A DNA stretch of 64,000 bases, from the NCBI RefSeq assembly GCF_000300275.1, contig NZ_AMRN01000002.1, positions 124,001-188,000 on the forward strand. The letters run 5' to 3'. A program made the position numbers and the translations under genes. The DNA is from Thalassospira profundimaris WP0211. Its GTDB lineage: Bacteria > Pseudomonadota > Alphaproteobacteria > Rhodospirillales > Thalassospiraceae. Positions within the stretch are counted from its first letter, which is position 1; the number at the start of each line of letters is the position of its first letter. A model generated the notes under the pieces. That model was not told where the DNA came from, did not search any database, and was given only the letters and a program-made list of their open reading frames with translations. Shown piece after piece: positions 1-8,850 of this stretch.

Positions 1-1
1 A

Positions 2-1423
2 ACACTCGCCCTTGTGGCGGTGACACTGTCACTTTTGATTTTTGCCAGTGGCAATGGTCCGGAAATGTATGCCTTGGGCGATTGGCCCGCACCGTTTGGT
101 ATTGTGCTGGTGCTGGATCGTTTGTCGGCGATGATGGTGTTCCTGACATCGCTTCTGGGGCTTGGTGTTATCCTGTTTGCCTCAAGCGAATGGGATCAGC
201 GCGGCAAGCATTTCCATGCCCTGTTCCAGTTCCAGCTGATGGGGGTTAATGGCGCGTTCCTGACTGGCGACGTCTTTAACCTGTTCGTGTTCTTCGAAGT
301 CCTTTTGATCGCGTCCTATGGCTTGATGCTGCATGGCGCGGGTGCTGAACGTCTTAAGGCCGGGATGCAATATGTCGTCATCAACCTGACAGGGTCATCG
401 TTGTTCCTGATTGGTGTCGGCATGATCTATTCCGTGACCGGGACGCTGAACATGGCCGACCTTGCCATTCAGGTGACCAATGTTGCGTCGGGTGATGCGG
501 CGTTGCTGCGCGCTGGCGCGTTGATCCTGCTTTTGGTGTTCTGTGTGAAGGCGGCGTTGGTTCCGGTTCATTTCTGGTTGCCTGGCACCTATGCCAATGC
601 ACCGGCACCGGTGGCCGCACTGTTTGCCATCATGACCAAGGTCGGGGCCTATTGCGTCTTGCGCGTTTATTCGCTGGCCTTTGGCGATATGGCAGGCGAC
701 ATGGCTTGGTTGGCCGCGCCTTATGTTCTGCCGGCAGCACTGGTTACGCTGGTATTGGGCATGACCGGGGTTCTTGCTGCAAAGCGCCTTAACAGTCTGA
801 TTGCGTTTTCCGTGATCGGATCGATGGGGACCCTGTTGATTGCCATCGGGCTGTTCACGCCAGAAGCCATTTCTGCCGGTCTTTATTACATGCTGCATTC
901 GACCTTCTCGGCTGCGGCGCTTTTCCTGATTGCCGATCTGGTGGTGTCACGTCGCGGGCAATTTGGCGACAGCCTGAATACCGCACCGCGCTTCCATCAG
1001 TCGGGCTTCCTGGCTGCTCTGTTCTTTGCCGGGGCCATCGGCATGGCCGGGATGCCGCCGCTCAGTGGTTTTATCGGGAAGTTGCAAATCCTTGATGCGG
1101 CGCGCGACAGCGATGCCATGGTCTGGATCTGGTCGATTATTCTCGTGACATCACTTATGTGTATCGTGGGCTTTGGCCGGGCGGGCAGTGTCCTGTTCTG
1201 GAAAAGTGCTTCGGTCGACGGTGAAATCACAGTCGACGGCGCGAAATGGCCGGTTCTGCCGATCATTGCAAGCTGTGGCATGTTGGGTGCCCTGGTTGCG
1301 CTGACCATCTTTGCTGGGCCGATCACGGATTACCTTAACGGGGTTTCCGCGCAGCTGTTCGACACGTCGCAATATATCGAAGCGGTGCTGGGTGAAAATG
1401 CCCTGTCACTGCTTGGTCAATAA
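2..1423 (+). CDS. mrpD: Na+/H+ antiporter subunit D (MrpD/MnhD), 5' end outside window
   Basis: This is a large hydrophobic subunit of the Mrp cation/proton antiporter, related to the proton-pumping NuoM/NuoN subunits of complex I. The frame is open from the left edge, so the true start lies upstream; a GTG at 14 is only an internal valine. The visible part is almost all membrane helices. The family signature PVHFWLPGTYANAPAPVAA lies in the middle, followed by a conserved lysine in IMTKVGAY. MrpE, MrpF and MrpG follow in the standard order, which makes subunit D the expected identity. The product acts in the inner membrane in sodium and pH homeostasis. Confidence 0.93.
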   Translation, partial: TLALVAVTLSLLIFASGNGPEMYALGDWPAPFGIVLVLDRLSAMMVFLTSLLGLGVILFASSEWDQRGKHFHALFQFQLMGVNGAFLTGDVFNLFVFFEVLLIASYGLMLHGAGAERLKAGMQYVVINLTGSSLFLIGVGMIYSVTGTLNMADLAIQVTNVASGDAALLRAGALILLLVFCVKAALVPVHFWLPGTYANAPAPVAALFAIMTKVGAYCVLRVYSLAFGDMAGDMAWLAAPYVLPAALVTLVLGMTGVLAAKRLNSLIAFSVIGSMGTLLIAIGLFTPEAISAGLYYMLHSTFSAAALFLIADLVVSRRGQFGDSLNTAPRFHQSGFLAALFFAGAIGMAGMPPLSGFIGKLQILDAARDSDAMVWIWSIILVTSLMCIVGFGRAGSVLFWKSASVDGEITVDGAKWPVLPIIASCGMLGALVALTIFAGPITDYLNGVSAQLFDTSQYIEAVLGENALSLLGQ

Positions 1424-1441
1424 GGGGATAGGATAGAAAAG

Positions 1442-1933
1442 ATGCTGAAACGTTATCTACCTCATCCGCTTTTGACTGTGGTCCTGCTTGTTGTGTGGGT
1501 CTTTCTGGTCAATGAAATATCGGTTGGTGCCGTGATCTTTGGCCTTATTCTGGCGGTTGTCATTCCGCTGATCACGTCAAGCTTCTGGCAGGATCGGCCG
1601 CGTTTGCGCAACGTCTATGGAATGTGTGAATACGGTCTGATTGTGTTGTGGGATATTCTGGTGGCCAATGTGGTCGTGGCTGGTTTGATCCTGTTTCGCA
1701 AAACCGAAAGTCTGGAATCAAAGTCGGTTGTCGTGCCGCTTGATCTGACATCTCCCGAAGCCATCACCACACTTGCCGGTACCATCACGATGACGCCCGG
1801 AACGGTGACGATTGATCTGAGTGCCGATGCCAAAAGCCTGCTTGTGCATTGCCTTCATGCACCCGATCCGCAGTCCGTTATCGATGACATCAAGAATCGC
1901 TACGAACGCCGTCTGAAGGAGATTTTCGAATGA
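1442..1933 (+). CDS. mrpE: Na+/H+ antiporter subunit E (MrpE)
   Basis: This is a 163-residue subunit of the Mrp antiporter. Two or three N-terminal membrane helices (about residues 8-45 and 65-85) are followed by a soluble C-terminal half. That half has the family pattern TTLAGTITMTPGTVTIDLS around residues 110-130. The gene starts 18 bases after mrpD and its stop overlaps the mrpF start (ATGA), as expected for a translationally coupled operon. MrpE supports assembly or activity of the complex rather than carrying the proton path itself. Confidence 0.93.
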   Translation: MLKRYLPHPLLTVVLLVVWVFLVNEISVGAVIFGLILAVVIPLITSSFWQDRPRLRNVYGMCEYGLIVLWDILVANVVVAGLILFRKTESLESKSVVVPLDLTSPEAITTLAGTITMTPGTVTIDLSADAKSLLVHCLHAPDPQSVIDDIKNRYERRLKEIFE

Positions 1934-2199
1934 TCGAATATGCGCTCAATTTCGGCTTCGTCTGTGTGGCATTGGCGCTGCTGATGAACCTGTATCGTCT
2001 GACGGTGGGGCCGACCACAGCAGACCGGGTTCTTGCCGTCGACACCATGGCGATCAATGCCATTGCGCTTCTGATCCTTTACGGGATCGGCAAGGCGACT
2101 GCGATGTATTTCGAAGGGGCATTGCTGTTTGCGATGTTCGGATTTGTATCAACTGTGGCCTATTGCAAGTTCGTCTTGCGCGGCGACATCATCGAATAA
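1930..2199 (+). CDS. mrpF: Na+/H+ antiporter subunit F (MrpF)
   Basis: This is a small 89-residue membrane subunit with three predicted helices and the family motif RLTVGPTTADRVLAVDTMAINAI near residues 24-45 (written as separate blocks in the family: GPT, ADR, D). The start codon overlaps the mrpE stop by four bases. Length and position between mrpE and mrpG match the family. It is an integral component of the inner-membrane Mrp complex. Homology to bile-acid efflux annotations in some databases reflects the same family. Confidence 0.92.
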   Translation: MIEYALNFGFVCVALALLMNLYRLTVGPTTADRVLAVDTMAINAIALLILYGIGKATAMYFEGALLFAMFGFVSTVAYCKFVLRGDIIE

Positions 2200-2211
2200 G
2201 GGAGCGTTACG

Positions 2212-2616
2212 ATGCCGTTTGTTGTTGAACTCATCATTTCGCTTTTGATCGTGATTGGCGGTGCCTTTTTGCTGATCGGGTCATTCGGGATGATCAAGTT
2301 GCGCGATCTTCTGCCGCGACTGCATGCACCGACCAAGGCCAGCACCGTGGGCTTGGGCGGTTTGTTGATTGCGTCCATGCTGTTCTTCTGGATTGAACGT
2401 GGTCATTTCACCATTCATGAATTGTTGATCACGCTGTTTATCTTCCTGACTGCTCCGATCACGGCCAACCTGATTGCCAAGGCCTACATGCTGCTGAATG
2501 TTGATCCCAACAAGGATCTGCCACCCAGTAAACAGGATGAAGGCTGGGCAACCTTCGATCCGGTCGGGCCAGAGGGCTATGACCCCAGCGAGGAATATCA
2601 GGAAAAGGAAACCTGA
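2212..2616 (+). CDS. mrpG: Na+/H+ antiporter subunit G (MrpG)
   Basis: This is a 134-residue subunit with three N-terminal membrane helices (about residues 5-25, 40-60 and 66-88) and an acidic, hydrophilic tail of about 40 residues. The family pattern GSFGMIKLRDLLPRLHAPTK lies at about residues 24-43. It begins 12 bases after mrpF behind a GGGAGCG ribosome-binding site. It is the last gene of the operon, and a strong terminator follows at 2642-2674. The long charged C-terminal tail is somewhat longer than in minimal MrpG proteins. Confidence 0.92.
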   Translation: MPFVVELIISLLIVIGGAFLLIGSFGMIKLRDLLPRLHAPTKASTVGLGGLLIASMLFFWIERGHFTIHELLITLFIFLTAPITANLIAKAYMLLNVDPNKDLPPSKQDEGWATFDPVGPEGYDPSEEYQEKET

Positions 2617-2641
2617 AAGGGTCAGGACCTTTGATGACTTC

Positions 2642-2674
2642 AAACGGCATCGGGAAACCGGTGCCGTTTTTTGT
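2642..2674 (+). terminator. Rho-independent terminator after mrp operon
   Basis: An eight-base stem (AAACGGCA pairing with TGCCGTTT) is followed by a T-rich run. It lies 26 bases after the mrpG stop. Confidence 0.8.
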
Positions 2675-2714
2675 TATGGTGGCGAGAACGCAATCATGAT
2701 GACCCGGCATCCAG

Positions 2715-3245
2715 ATGATTTTTGAAACCGAACGCCTATTCCTGCGGCCAAGGACGATGGACGGTTTTGATGCCTGTCTTGCAATGGACAGGGCACCGGG
2801 GGTTGTCGACTTCGTTCAGTGCCCGTGGCGTGATCCTGTGCAACACAGGGCATTTATCGCCGCCCGTATCGGCCAGGACTATGGAAGCGGTCTTGGGTAT
2901 TGGTCGATCTTTGCAAAGGCGCAACCGGATTGCTTTCTTGGATGGGTATTGTTGATCCCCGAAGACGGTACAGGACCCGAGATAGAAGTTGGTTGGCGAT
3001 TGCATCCCGATTACTGGGAACAGGGAATTGCAAGCGAAGCAGCGACAGTGATCATTGATCACGCGTTTTCTCGTCTCGAACTTCCGTGCATTGTCGCTGA
3101 TATTGATGAACGCAATATGGCGTCACGGAGGCTTGCAGAAAAATTGGGTATGACGGCTGATCGCGTTGTTGACGGCTGTCTGCGTCATGCGATGACGCTT
3201 GAGGATTATCAGGGTCTTCGTTTCTCTGCGAAAAATCCTGATTAG
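2715..3245 (+). CDS. GNAT family N-acetyltransferase (RimJ/RimL type)
   Basis: This is a 176-residue acetyltransferase of the RimJ/RimL-like branch that uses acetyl-CoA. The N-terminal strand FETERLFLRPRTMDGFDA is typical of the branch. The central IEVGWRLHPDYWEQGIASEA (about residues 90-109) contains the acetyl-CoA pyrophosphate-binding loop, here Q-G-I-A in place of the usual Q/R-G-x-G/A. The late NMASRRLAEKLGM segment is the family helix near the C terminus. The substrate cannot be told. The gene stands alone, between the mrp terminator and rnhB. Confidence 0.88.
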   Translation: MIFETERLFLRPRTMDGFDACLAMDRAPGVVDFVQCPWRDPVQHRAFIAARIGQDYGSGLGYWSIFAKAQPDCFLGWVLLIPEDGTGPEIEVGWRLHPDYWEQGIASEAATVIIDHAFSRLELPCIVADIDERNMASRRLAEKLGMTADRVVDGCLRHAMTLEDYQGLRFSAKNPD

Positions 3246-3328
3246 ATATACTGCTCGTTTGTTGTCCGAAGCTTTGTGGCTTGCTATGACAAATAGCAGA
3301 GAGGGACACCATAGGCACACCATACAGC

Positions 3329-3952
3329 ATGCCAGATTTTGCCATCGAAGATCAGTATCACGGACGAATTGCCGGGATTGACGAGGTCGGTCGTGGCCCC
3401 TTGGCGGGGCCGGTCGTTGCCGCCGCTGTGATCCTGCCGCGTGACGGGCGGCTGCCAATCGAATTGGTGTCCGAACTTAATGATTCCAAAAAGCTTTCTG
3501 CGAAAAAGCGCGATCACCTGTATGCGATCATCATGAACTGCGCCGAGGTTGGTATTGGCGCAGCATCCGTGCGCGAGATTGACCAAATCAATATCCTTCA
3601 GGCGACCTATGTTGCTATGCGCCGTGCCGTTGATCGCCTTAACGCTTTACCTGATCAGGCACTTGTTGATGGTAACCGTGATCCCGGATTGCCCTGTGCC
3701 GTCGAGACTGTTGTGAAAGGTGATAGCAAGTCACTGTCGATTGCGGCTGCGTCAATTGTCGCCAAGGTCGTACGTGATCGCGCGATGGCGCGTTTGGCGA
3801 CGCGCTACCCGTTTTTTGGCTGGGAAGGCAATGCGGGATATGGCGTCAAGAAACACATGACCGGATTGGGCGAAGTTGGTCCCACGGCACATCATCGCAA
3901 AAGCTTCAAGCCGATTGCCGATCTTTTTGATGCCATGATGGATGGTCGCTAG
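3329..3952 (+). CDS. rnhB: Ribonuclease HII
   Basis: This 207-residue endonuclease cleaves RNA in RNA-DNA hybrids and at single ribonucleotides in DNA. The N-terminal signature IAGIDEVGRGPLAGPVV gives the first catalytic aspartate and glutamate. The later DSKKLSAKKR and the pair ALVDGNRD and AASIVAKVVRDRAM provide the remaining acidic residues and the conserved region. Length is normal for the family. The stop lies three bases from the convergent thioesterase stop. Confidence 0.96.
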   Translation: MPDFAIEDQYHGRIAGIDEVGRGPLAGPVVAAAVILPRDGRLPIELVSELNDSKKLSAKKRDHLYAIIMNCAEVGIGAASVREIDQINILQATYVAMRRAVDRLNALPDQALVDGNRDPGLPCAVETVVKGDSKSLSIAAASIVAKVVRDRAMARLATRYPFFGWEGNAGYGVKKHMTGLGEVGPTAHHRKSFKPIADLFDAMMDGR

Positions 3953-3955
3953 GCA

Positions 3956-4738
3956 CTAGGCCAAGGCAGTCTGGTTGAACGGAACGATATGGGCGCGTAC
4001 CAGATCGGTGCCATCTTCCTTGCGGGTAACAGCGGCAAAGCCATTCTCATAACCAATTGAAACGCGTTCATGGACACGGCACTCGGTTCGGAACTGGATA
4101 TCAAGACTTTCCGGGTGAAAATCCGGACGACCGTCCGGACCCGCCACACCCATGACCCACTGCATCATGCGCACATTATTGACATGCCCATACAGATCAA
4201 GATCAGACGGCCGTGCCTTGATGTTATCGATGATTGGCAAATGATCCTTGGTAAAGGCCGGTCGTAAAGATGGTTCGATCAGTTTGGGACCGGGCGGATC
4301 GGGCAGGCGTTCTTCGACCCAGTCTGGCCATTGCGCTGCACGACGGGTGGTTAGGTCAAACATCACCCAGAAACTTTGCGCGACACCGATAACCTCGCCC
4401 TTGCTGTTGGAAAGACGAAAATCACGGGTGGCGACGCGGCGCGAAACGCCAGATGGCCAGGTTTCAACCCGAATGTCTTCGCCATTGCCGGGATAGTCGC
4501 GGATATGAATAACCATGCGTGCCAGCACCCAGGCAATCCCCTGATCCACCGTATCGTCATAGGCGAGTTTCAGAATACGGGCACCCCAGCCGGCGGCATC
4601 CTGCATATAGTCCGCCAGTGCAGACATCATGACCTTGCCATTGTCACCAATCTCGGAATAACGAACGCGATAGGTTCCCTTCCATCCGCAATTGGCGGGG
4701 AGCTTTGCCGTTGCAATCCTATTCCAATCGATGGTCAT
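3956..4738 (-). CDS. Acyl-ACP thioesterase (FatA/FatB-like, double hot-dog)
   Basis: This 260-residue protein is predicted to release fatty acids from acyl carrier protein. It has two hot-dog halves. The first contains YRVRYSEIGDNGKVMM and the helix that follows. The second contains the family motif DLDLYGHVNNVRMMQWVM, which holds the catalytic Asn/His region. The frame is open further upstream, but the ATG at 4738 begins MTIDWN, where homology starts, and it lies 37 bases after the end of arfB on the same strand. Its cellular role in bacteria is unclear; phospholipid or fatty acid turnover is the usual guess. Confidence 0.85.
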   Translation of the reverse strand: MTIDWNRIATAKLPANCGWKGTYRVRYSEIGDNGKVMMSALADYMQDAAGWGARILKLAYDDTVDQGIAWVLARMVIHIRDYPGNGEDIRVETWPSGVSRRVATRDFRLSNSKGEVIGVAQSFWVMFDLTTRRAAQWPDWVEERLPDPPGPKLIEPSLRPAFTKDHLPIIDNIKARPSDLDLYGHVNNVRMMQWVMGVAGPDGRPDFHPESLDIQFRTECRVHERVSIGYENGFAAVTRKEDGTDLVRAHIVPFNQTALA

Positions 4739-4775
4739 GACAGTCCTTTGTCTGGGCGCGTTTCTGGGGGCGCGA

Positions 4776-5192
4776 TCAATAGGAAGGTTTTTGCCGCATC
4801 TTCTTGGTGTCACCGCGTTTCTTTTTGGTATCAACGCGTTTGCGTTTGGCAGAAAGGCTGGGTCGGGTTTTGACGCGGTATTTTTTGCGTTCGGCTGCCT
4901 TGCGCAAAAGCGCCAAGAACCGTTCGATTGCATCCTGCTTGTTGCGTTCCTGGGTGCGGTGACGCTGGGCATCAAAGATGATTTCGCCGTCATTGGTCAG
5001 TTTGCTGCCAGCAAGTTCGCGCAGGCGATTGCGCACCCGCATCGGCAATTCAGTCAGATCATCGATGCGTACGCGCATCTGAACAGCACTGGATACTTTG
5101 TTGACGTTCTGCCCGCCCGGACCAGAGGCACGGACAAACTGAAAATTCAGATGGCGTTCATCCAGATAGAGGCCATTTTCAATTTCAAGCAT
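4776..5192 (-). CDS. arfB: Peptidyl-tRNA hydrolase ArfB (ribosome rescue)
   Basis: This 138-residue class-I release-factor-like protein rescues stalled ribosomes by hydrolysing peptidyl-tRNA without a stop codon. The catalytic GGQ is in FVRASGPGGQNVNKVSSAV (about residues 19-37). The C-terminal tail is extremely basic (repeated KK, KR and RK from residue 100 on), as needed for threading into the empty mRNA channel. It probably shares a transcript with the thioesterase gene downstream. Confidence 0.93.
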   Translation of the reverse strand: MLEIENGLYLDERHLNFQFVRASGPGGQNVNKVSSAVQMRVRIDDLTELPMRVRNRLRELAGSKLTNDGEIIFDAQRHRTQERNKQDAIERFLALLRKAAERKKYRVKTRPSLSAKRKRVDTKKKRGDTKKMRQKPSY

Positions 5193-5338
5193 GGGAACCG
5201 TGCAGATTTTCGATGAGTTTCAAGGTGATCAACTAACTGAGTGCGATGGTTGGCTATTGATTGAATTTGCTGATTTCTATGCCTACATTACACCCGTCTA
5301 ACCTGTCAGGGGTGAGATCGACTGTAAACAGGAAATCA

Positions 5339-5743
5339 ATGCTGCGCGTCTCGCATATCTATCTGGCCCTTGGGTGGCTTTCTGTTGGTCTTGGTGTGAT
5401 CGGTATTTTCCTGCCGCTTTTGCCAACAACGCCTTTCATGCTGCTTGCGGCATGGCTGTTTGCCAAGGGATCACCGCGCCTGCATGACTGGATTTGCAAT
5501 CATCCGCGGTTCGGAACGTCAATCCGTCAATGGAACGAATATGGGGTGATCAATCGCCGGGCGAAGGCGCTTGCGATGGTGGCTTTTCTGGCGGTGATTA
5601 CGGCTTCGCTGGTGTTGATTGAAAACCGTTGGGTGGTGACGATCCAGCTTCTGGTCGCCATTCCGGTCAGTTGTTTTATCCTGTCGCGCCCGTCTGAGCC
5701 CCGGCTTGCCAAGGTGCCAAACCCTACAAACCCGGGGGCTTAG
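5339..5743 (+). CDS. DUF454 (YbaN-like) inner-membrane protein
   Basis: This is a 134-residue membrane protein with a conserved N-terminal helix pair (LALGWLSVGLGVIGIFLPLL, then PTTPFMLLAAWLFAKGSPR). A loop with the family pattern HPRFGTSIRQW and two more helices follow. The frame extends to an upstream ATG at 5261, but the ATG at 5339 matches the family start. Function is unknown for the family. The stop overlaps that of the convergent MerR gene by four bases. Confidence 0.85.
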   Translation: MLRVSHIYLALGWLSVGLGVIGIFLPLLPTTPFMLLAAWLFAKGSPRLHDWICNHPRFGTSIRQWNEYGVINRRAKALAMVAFLAVITASLVLIENRWVVTIQLLVAIPVSCFILSRPSEPRLAKVPNPTNPGA

Positions 5744-6123
5744 CCCGCCTTCTTGCGGGTTAATTCTTCCTGACAGGTTTCTTCAAGCTTATCTAGCTCA
5801 TCAAGCGTTGCATCAATGTCTTCGCGCTGCTTTCGCAGTGTCTCGCGCCGTTCATTGACCTTGTCGACCAAAGTGGTCAGCTGGGTAATCTCGCTGCGGT
5901 CACCGTCATAAAGATCCAGAAGATCGCGAATTTCCTTGAGCGAGAAACCAAGCCGTTTGCCCCGCATGATCAGGCGCAAACGCACACGGTCACGTTGACT
6001 ATAGATACGGGTCTGACCTTGCCGTTCGGGCGAGATCAGTTCCTGATCCTCATAAAAGCGGATGGTGCGCGTCGTGACTTCGAATTCGCGGGCAAGATCG
6101 GTGATGGTGTAGCTGTCGCTCAT
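5740..6123 (-). CDS. MerR family transcriptional regulator (LiuR-like)
   Basis: This 127-residue regulator has an N-terminal winged helix (YTITDLAREFEVTTRTIRFY at residues 5-24, then the wing RVYSQ-like RIYSQRDR). A long C-terminal dimerisation coiled coil covers about residues 70-120. There is no cysteine cluster typical of metal sensors; the single Cys near the end is not in a metal motif. The pattern resembles LiuR-type regulators of branched-chain and fatty acid catabolism. A perfect inverted repeat just upstream at 6139-6154 fits the known LiuR operator shape and suggests autoregulation. Targets elsewhere in the genome cannot be seen. Confidence 0.85.
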   Translation of the reverse strand: MSDSYTITDLAREFEVTTRTIRFYEDQELISPERQGQTRIYSQRDRVRLRLIMRGKRLGFSLKEIRDLLDLYDGDRSEITQLTTLVDKVNERRETLRKQREDIDATLDELDKLEETCQEELTRKKAG

Positions 6124-6138
6124 GGTGGCTCAATCATC

Positions 6139-6154
6139 TTTACGCTTACGTAAA
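6139..6154. promoter_or_regulatory. LiuR-type operator upstream of MerR gene
   Basis: TTTACG-CTTA-CGTAAA is a perfect six-base inverted repeat with a four-base spacer, 16 bases upstream of the MerR start. Its shape matches the operator class known for LiuR-type MerR regulators, so it is probably the autoregulatory site. Confidence 0.7.
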
Positions 6155-6161
6155 CTGAAAG

Positions 6162-7781
6162 CTACATGCTTTCGGATGCGGCGACAATCGACAATTCTTT
6201 TGGAAGTTCGACACAAAAGGTACTGCCCTGACCGGGTTTGCTGGTAACGTCAATGTTGCCGCCATGGCGGTCGACGATCTTTTTACAGATCGCAAGGCCA
6301 ATTCCCGTCCCAGCATAATCGCCGTAACCGTGCAGGCGTTTAAAAATCTCAAAGATGGTTTCGTGATATTGCGGGTCGATGCCAATCCCGTTATCGGCAA
6401 CAAAAATCCGGTAGCTGTCAGATGTTTCCGAGGCAAAAATTCGCACCTGACCGTTTTTCGGATCGCTGTATTTAAGCCCGTTTGACACCAGGTTCTGGAA
6501 CAACAACAGCAACTGGCTTGCATCCCCCATGACGGTCGGCAGGTGGCCCTCGCGGATGATGTTGCCTTCGGGGGTGGAACCGGCCCGCCTGAAATTGGTA
6601 ACAATGGCATCAAACAGATTGTCGAGCGGGACGGGATTGAACGGTTTGCCGTGGCGTCCAACCCGCGACAGGGTTAGAAGGTCATCAATCATTCGCTGCA
6701 TGCGTTGCGTGCCATCAACCGCATAATGAATGAATTCGTCAGCTGTTTCGTCGAGTTGTCCCTCATACCGCCGGGCAAGTAACTGCGTGTAGCTTGAAAC
6801 CATGCGCAACGGTTCCTGCAAGTCATGCGAGGCGGCATAGGCGAACTGCTCGAGTTCCGCGTTCGAGCGTTCAAGTTCCTGCATCGTCCGCTGGATCTCT
6901 TTTTCGTGGCGTTTGCGTTGGGAAATATCACGCAGCGTAATGATGTAGTGATAGCGCTGATCAGCGGAAAAATGGCTGATCGCGACTTCAAGTGGCACAT
7001 TGCGACCACTGAGCGTGGATGCCAGCACTTCGATCACCCCGGTGCCAAGGTCGGTCAAAAGCCGGTTTGGCGGCGGCGGGGTCAGCGGGGTATGTTCGCT
7101 ATCGGGCAGCAAAAACCGGATGATGTTGCGCAGTTCCGGATCACCCGTCGGACCGCAAAGCTCCTGCGCGCGGGAATTAAGCGGTTCGATGCTGCCATCA
7201 TCAGAGGCGACAAGAATCGCATCGATGGTGTTTTGCAAAATCGCGCGTGTGCGGTCTTCGCTGCGTTTGGTTTGCGTCACAAGGTCGGCCAACTCGGCTG
7301 CCTGCTGGCGCAAAAGACGGTCGCGCTGAACAGCGAGTGTGACGTCGCGAATGATCAGTGAACACAAGGTGCCATTACGCTTGGTCTGGATCGGGTGAAC
7401 ACGAATGGATTGTTCCATACGATCAAAACTGGCGGCAAATTGCGGTAGGGGACGAAGCGGCAAAGCGCCCTGATTGAGTGAGGGCGAAATGACAGCTGGC
7501 ATGCCGAATTTCAGGCAATCTTCAATCGCAAGACTGACACGGCCGAGTTTCGTGTCGGGGAACACATCGTGCAACGCCTTACCCATCACCTGATCGGCAT
7601 CCTTGCCCGACCGGCTTTGCATCCATTGGTTCCAGTGGCAAATCGTTCCGTCCGGGGCAAGCGCAATCAGCCCTGTATCTGCCGTATCAAGCAGTGCAGC
7701 AAAAAGATCAGCAGCATCGCTGTCACGGTTCAGATCAAATGACGGGGGTTGGTCCCCCTTAGCGGATTGCGACTTTGTCAT
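6162..7781 (-). CDS. PAS domain sensor histidine kinase
   Basis: This is a 539-residue soluble kinase with no membrane helix. Two PAS domains cover about residues 25-150 and 175-290. A HisKA helix follows, with the phospho-acceptor His319 in the motif YAASHDLQEPLRMV. The ATPase domain has the N box (Asn434), DNGIGI (463-468) and GTGIGLA (491-497). The bacteriophytochrome-like H box suggests a partner that is not on the same chain. It is the last gene after the single-domain response regulator and the CheC-like phosphatase, which are its likely partners. Confidence 0.92.
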   Translation of the reverse strand: MTKSQSAKGDQPPSFDLNRDSDAADLFAALLDTADTGLIALAPDGTICHWNQWMQSRSGKDADQVMGKALHDVFPDTKLGRVSLAIEDCLKFGMPAVISPSLNQGALPLRPLPQFAASFDRMEQSIRVHPIQTKRNGTLCSLIIRDVTLAVQRDRLLRQQAAELADLVTQTKRSEDRTRAILQNTIDAILVASDDGSIEPLNSRAQELCGPTGDPELRNIIRFLLPDSEHTPLTPPPPNRLLTDLGTGVIEVLASTLSGRNVPLEVAISHFSADQRYHYIITLRDISQRKRHEKEIQRTMQELERSNAELEQFAYAASHDLQEPLRMVSSYTQLLARRYEGQLDETADEFIHYAVDGTQRMQRMIDDLLTLSRVGRHGKPFNPVPLDNLFDAIVTNFRRAGSTPEGNIIREGHLPTVMGDASQLLLLFQNLVSNGLKYSDPKNGQVRIFASETSDSYRIFVADNGIGIDPQYHETIFEIFKRLHGYGDYAGTGIGLAICKKIVDRHGGNIDVTSKPGQGSTFCVELPKELSIVAASESM

Positions 7782-7795
7782 TCACCTCTCACCGG

Positions 7796-8419
7796 TTATC
7801 GAAGGGAGTTGGCCAGAAAACGCCGCACCAGTTCACGCAACATCTGGATGGACTCCAAATCCATCACAAACAGAACATAGCCATCGATATCGTTCTGACG
7901 CAGCATGAATTGTACATGCAAAATCATCAAAACGGGATTCGTTGCGGCGCTGGCCCCTGCTGTGTCATCGTCAAGCAATGCACGGGTTTCCCGTTTGCGA
8001 AACGTCGGCATGGAGCAATTGATCGGTTCACCCAGTACATTCGAAATACTGCCAAGGCAGGCATTGAGGATAATGTTGCCGACCTCCATCAGGGCTTCCT
8101 GTTCAAGATCGGTCAGCGTATCAAGTGGTACATCAACTTTAAGCAAGCTACGGACAAGTTCCAGGCTGCGAACTTCCGGGAATACCAGCATGGCTTCGCC
8201 GGTAAACGGTCCATGAAAACTTTGACTGACGGCAGAAACAACTTCGGTCGGGGCGTTGGCCAGTTCGCTGTCGGAAAACCGTTCGACAAACGAGATGGCA
8301 GGCACGGTCAATTCAACAGGCTGATCAACCATTTCGGAAAGCGACGACGCAGCACGCCCGACACCAATATTGATCAGTTCACTGATTGTATCATGTTCAA
8401 GTTCGGTCAGTTCGATCAT
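7796..8419 (-). CDS. cheC: CheC-like CheY phosphatase
   Basis: This 207-residue protein has two copies of the CheC/CheX phosphatase signature: Glu14-x-x-Asn17 in SELINIG and Glu112-x-x-Asn115 in MEVGNIILN. Both active sites are therefore intact, as in CheC. Such proteins dephosphorylate CheY-like receivers. The start overlaps the stop of the response-regulator gene by four bases (ATGA), which points to that protein as its substrate. No chemotaxis operon is adjacent, so a non-flagellar role is possible. Confidence 0.88.
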   Translation of the reverse strand: MIELTELEHDTISELINIGVGRAASSLSEMVDQPVELTVPAISFVERFSDSELANAPTEVVSAVSQSFHGPFTGEAMLVFPEVRSLELVRSLLKVDVPLDTLTDLEQEALMEVGNIILNACLGSISNVLGEPINCSMPTFRKRETRALLDDDTAGASAATNPVLMILHVQFMLRQNDIDGYVLFVMDLESIQMLRELVRRFLANSLR

Positions 8420-8796
8420 CGGGTTGCTTCCCGCGACATGATGTAGTCGCGAATTTTGTCTTCGGTCGGGGGTTTGGCGATGAAATCAAGTCCAAGGTTT
8501 TCGGCCTTCTTCTGGATTTCCTGTTGAATATTGGCAGTCAGAAGCGCAATTACAGCCCCGGGGAACCGGGCGCGCAGCTTTTCGCCCAGTTCAAGCCCAT
8601 CCATGCCCGGCATATTGAAGTCAACCAGCATGTAGTCATAGGTTTTGGCATCAACCATCTGAAGCGCCTTGGCGCCATCCTCGGCCTCGTCAATTTCCCA
8701 ATTGGCAAAATTACTGGAAATGAACGCCTTGACCAGAAGGCGGGCAAACTTGCTGTCATCAATGAGCAATACGGATTTGGTGTTTGGCATTTTCAT
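8416..8796 (-). CDS. Single-domain response regulator (CheY-like)
   Basis: This is a 126-residue receiver domain without an output domain. The acidic pair Asp13-Asp14, the phospho-acceptor Asp59 (MLVDFNMPGMDG), Thr87 and Lys108 (IAKPP) are all present. It is followed by overlapping cheC and then the histidine kinase. This forms a compact kinase-receiver-phosphatase unit, probably acting through protein contact, for example on the neighbouring GGDEF-EAL enzyme. Confidence 0.92.
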   Translation of the reverse strand: MKMPNTKSVLLIDDSKFARLLVKAFISSNFANWEIDEAEDGAKALQMVDAKTYDYMLVDFNMPGMDGLELGEKLRARFPGAVIALLTANIQQEIQKKAENLGLDFIAKPPTEDKIRDYIMSREATR

Positions 8797-8850
8797 CTCG
8801 ATTTTGCGGGGCAGGGGCGAAGCATCTGTTAAATGGGCATGTCTGGCGGG

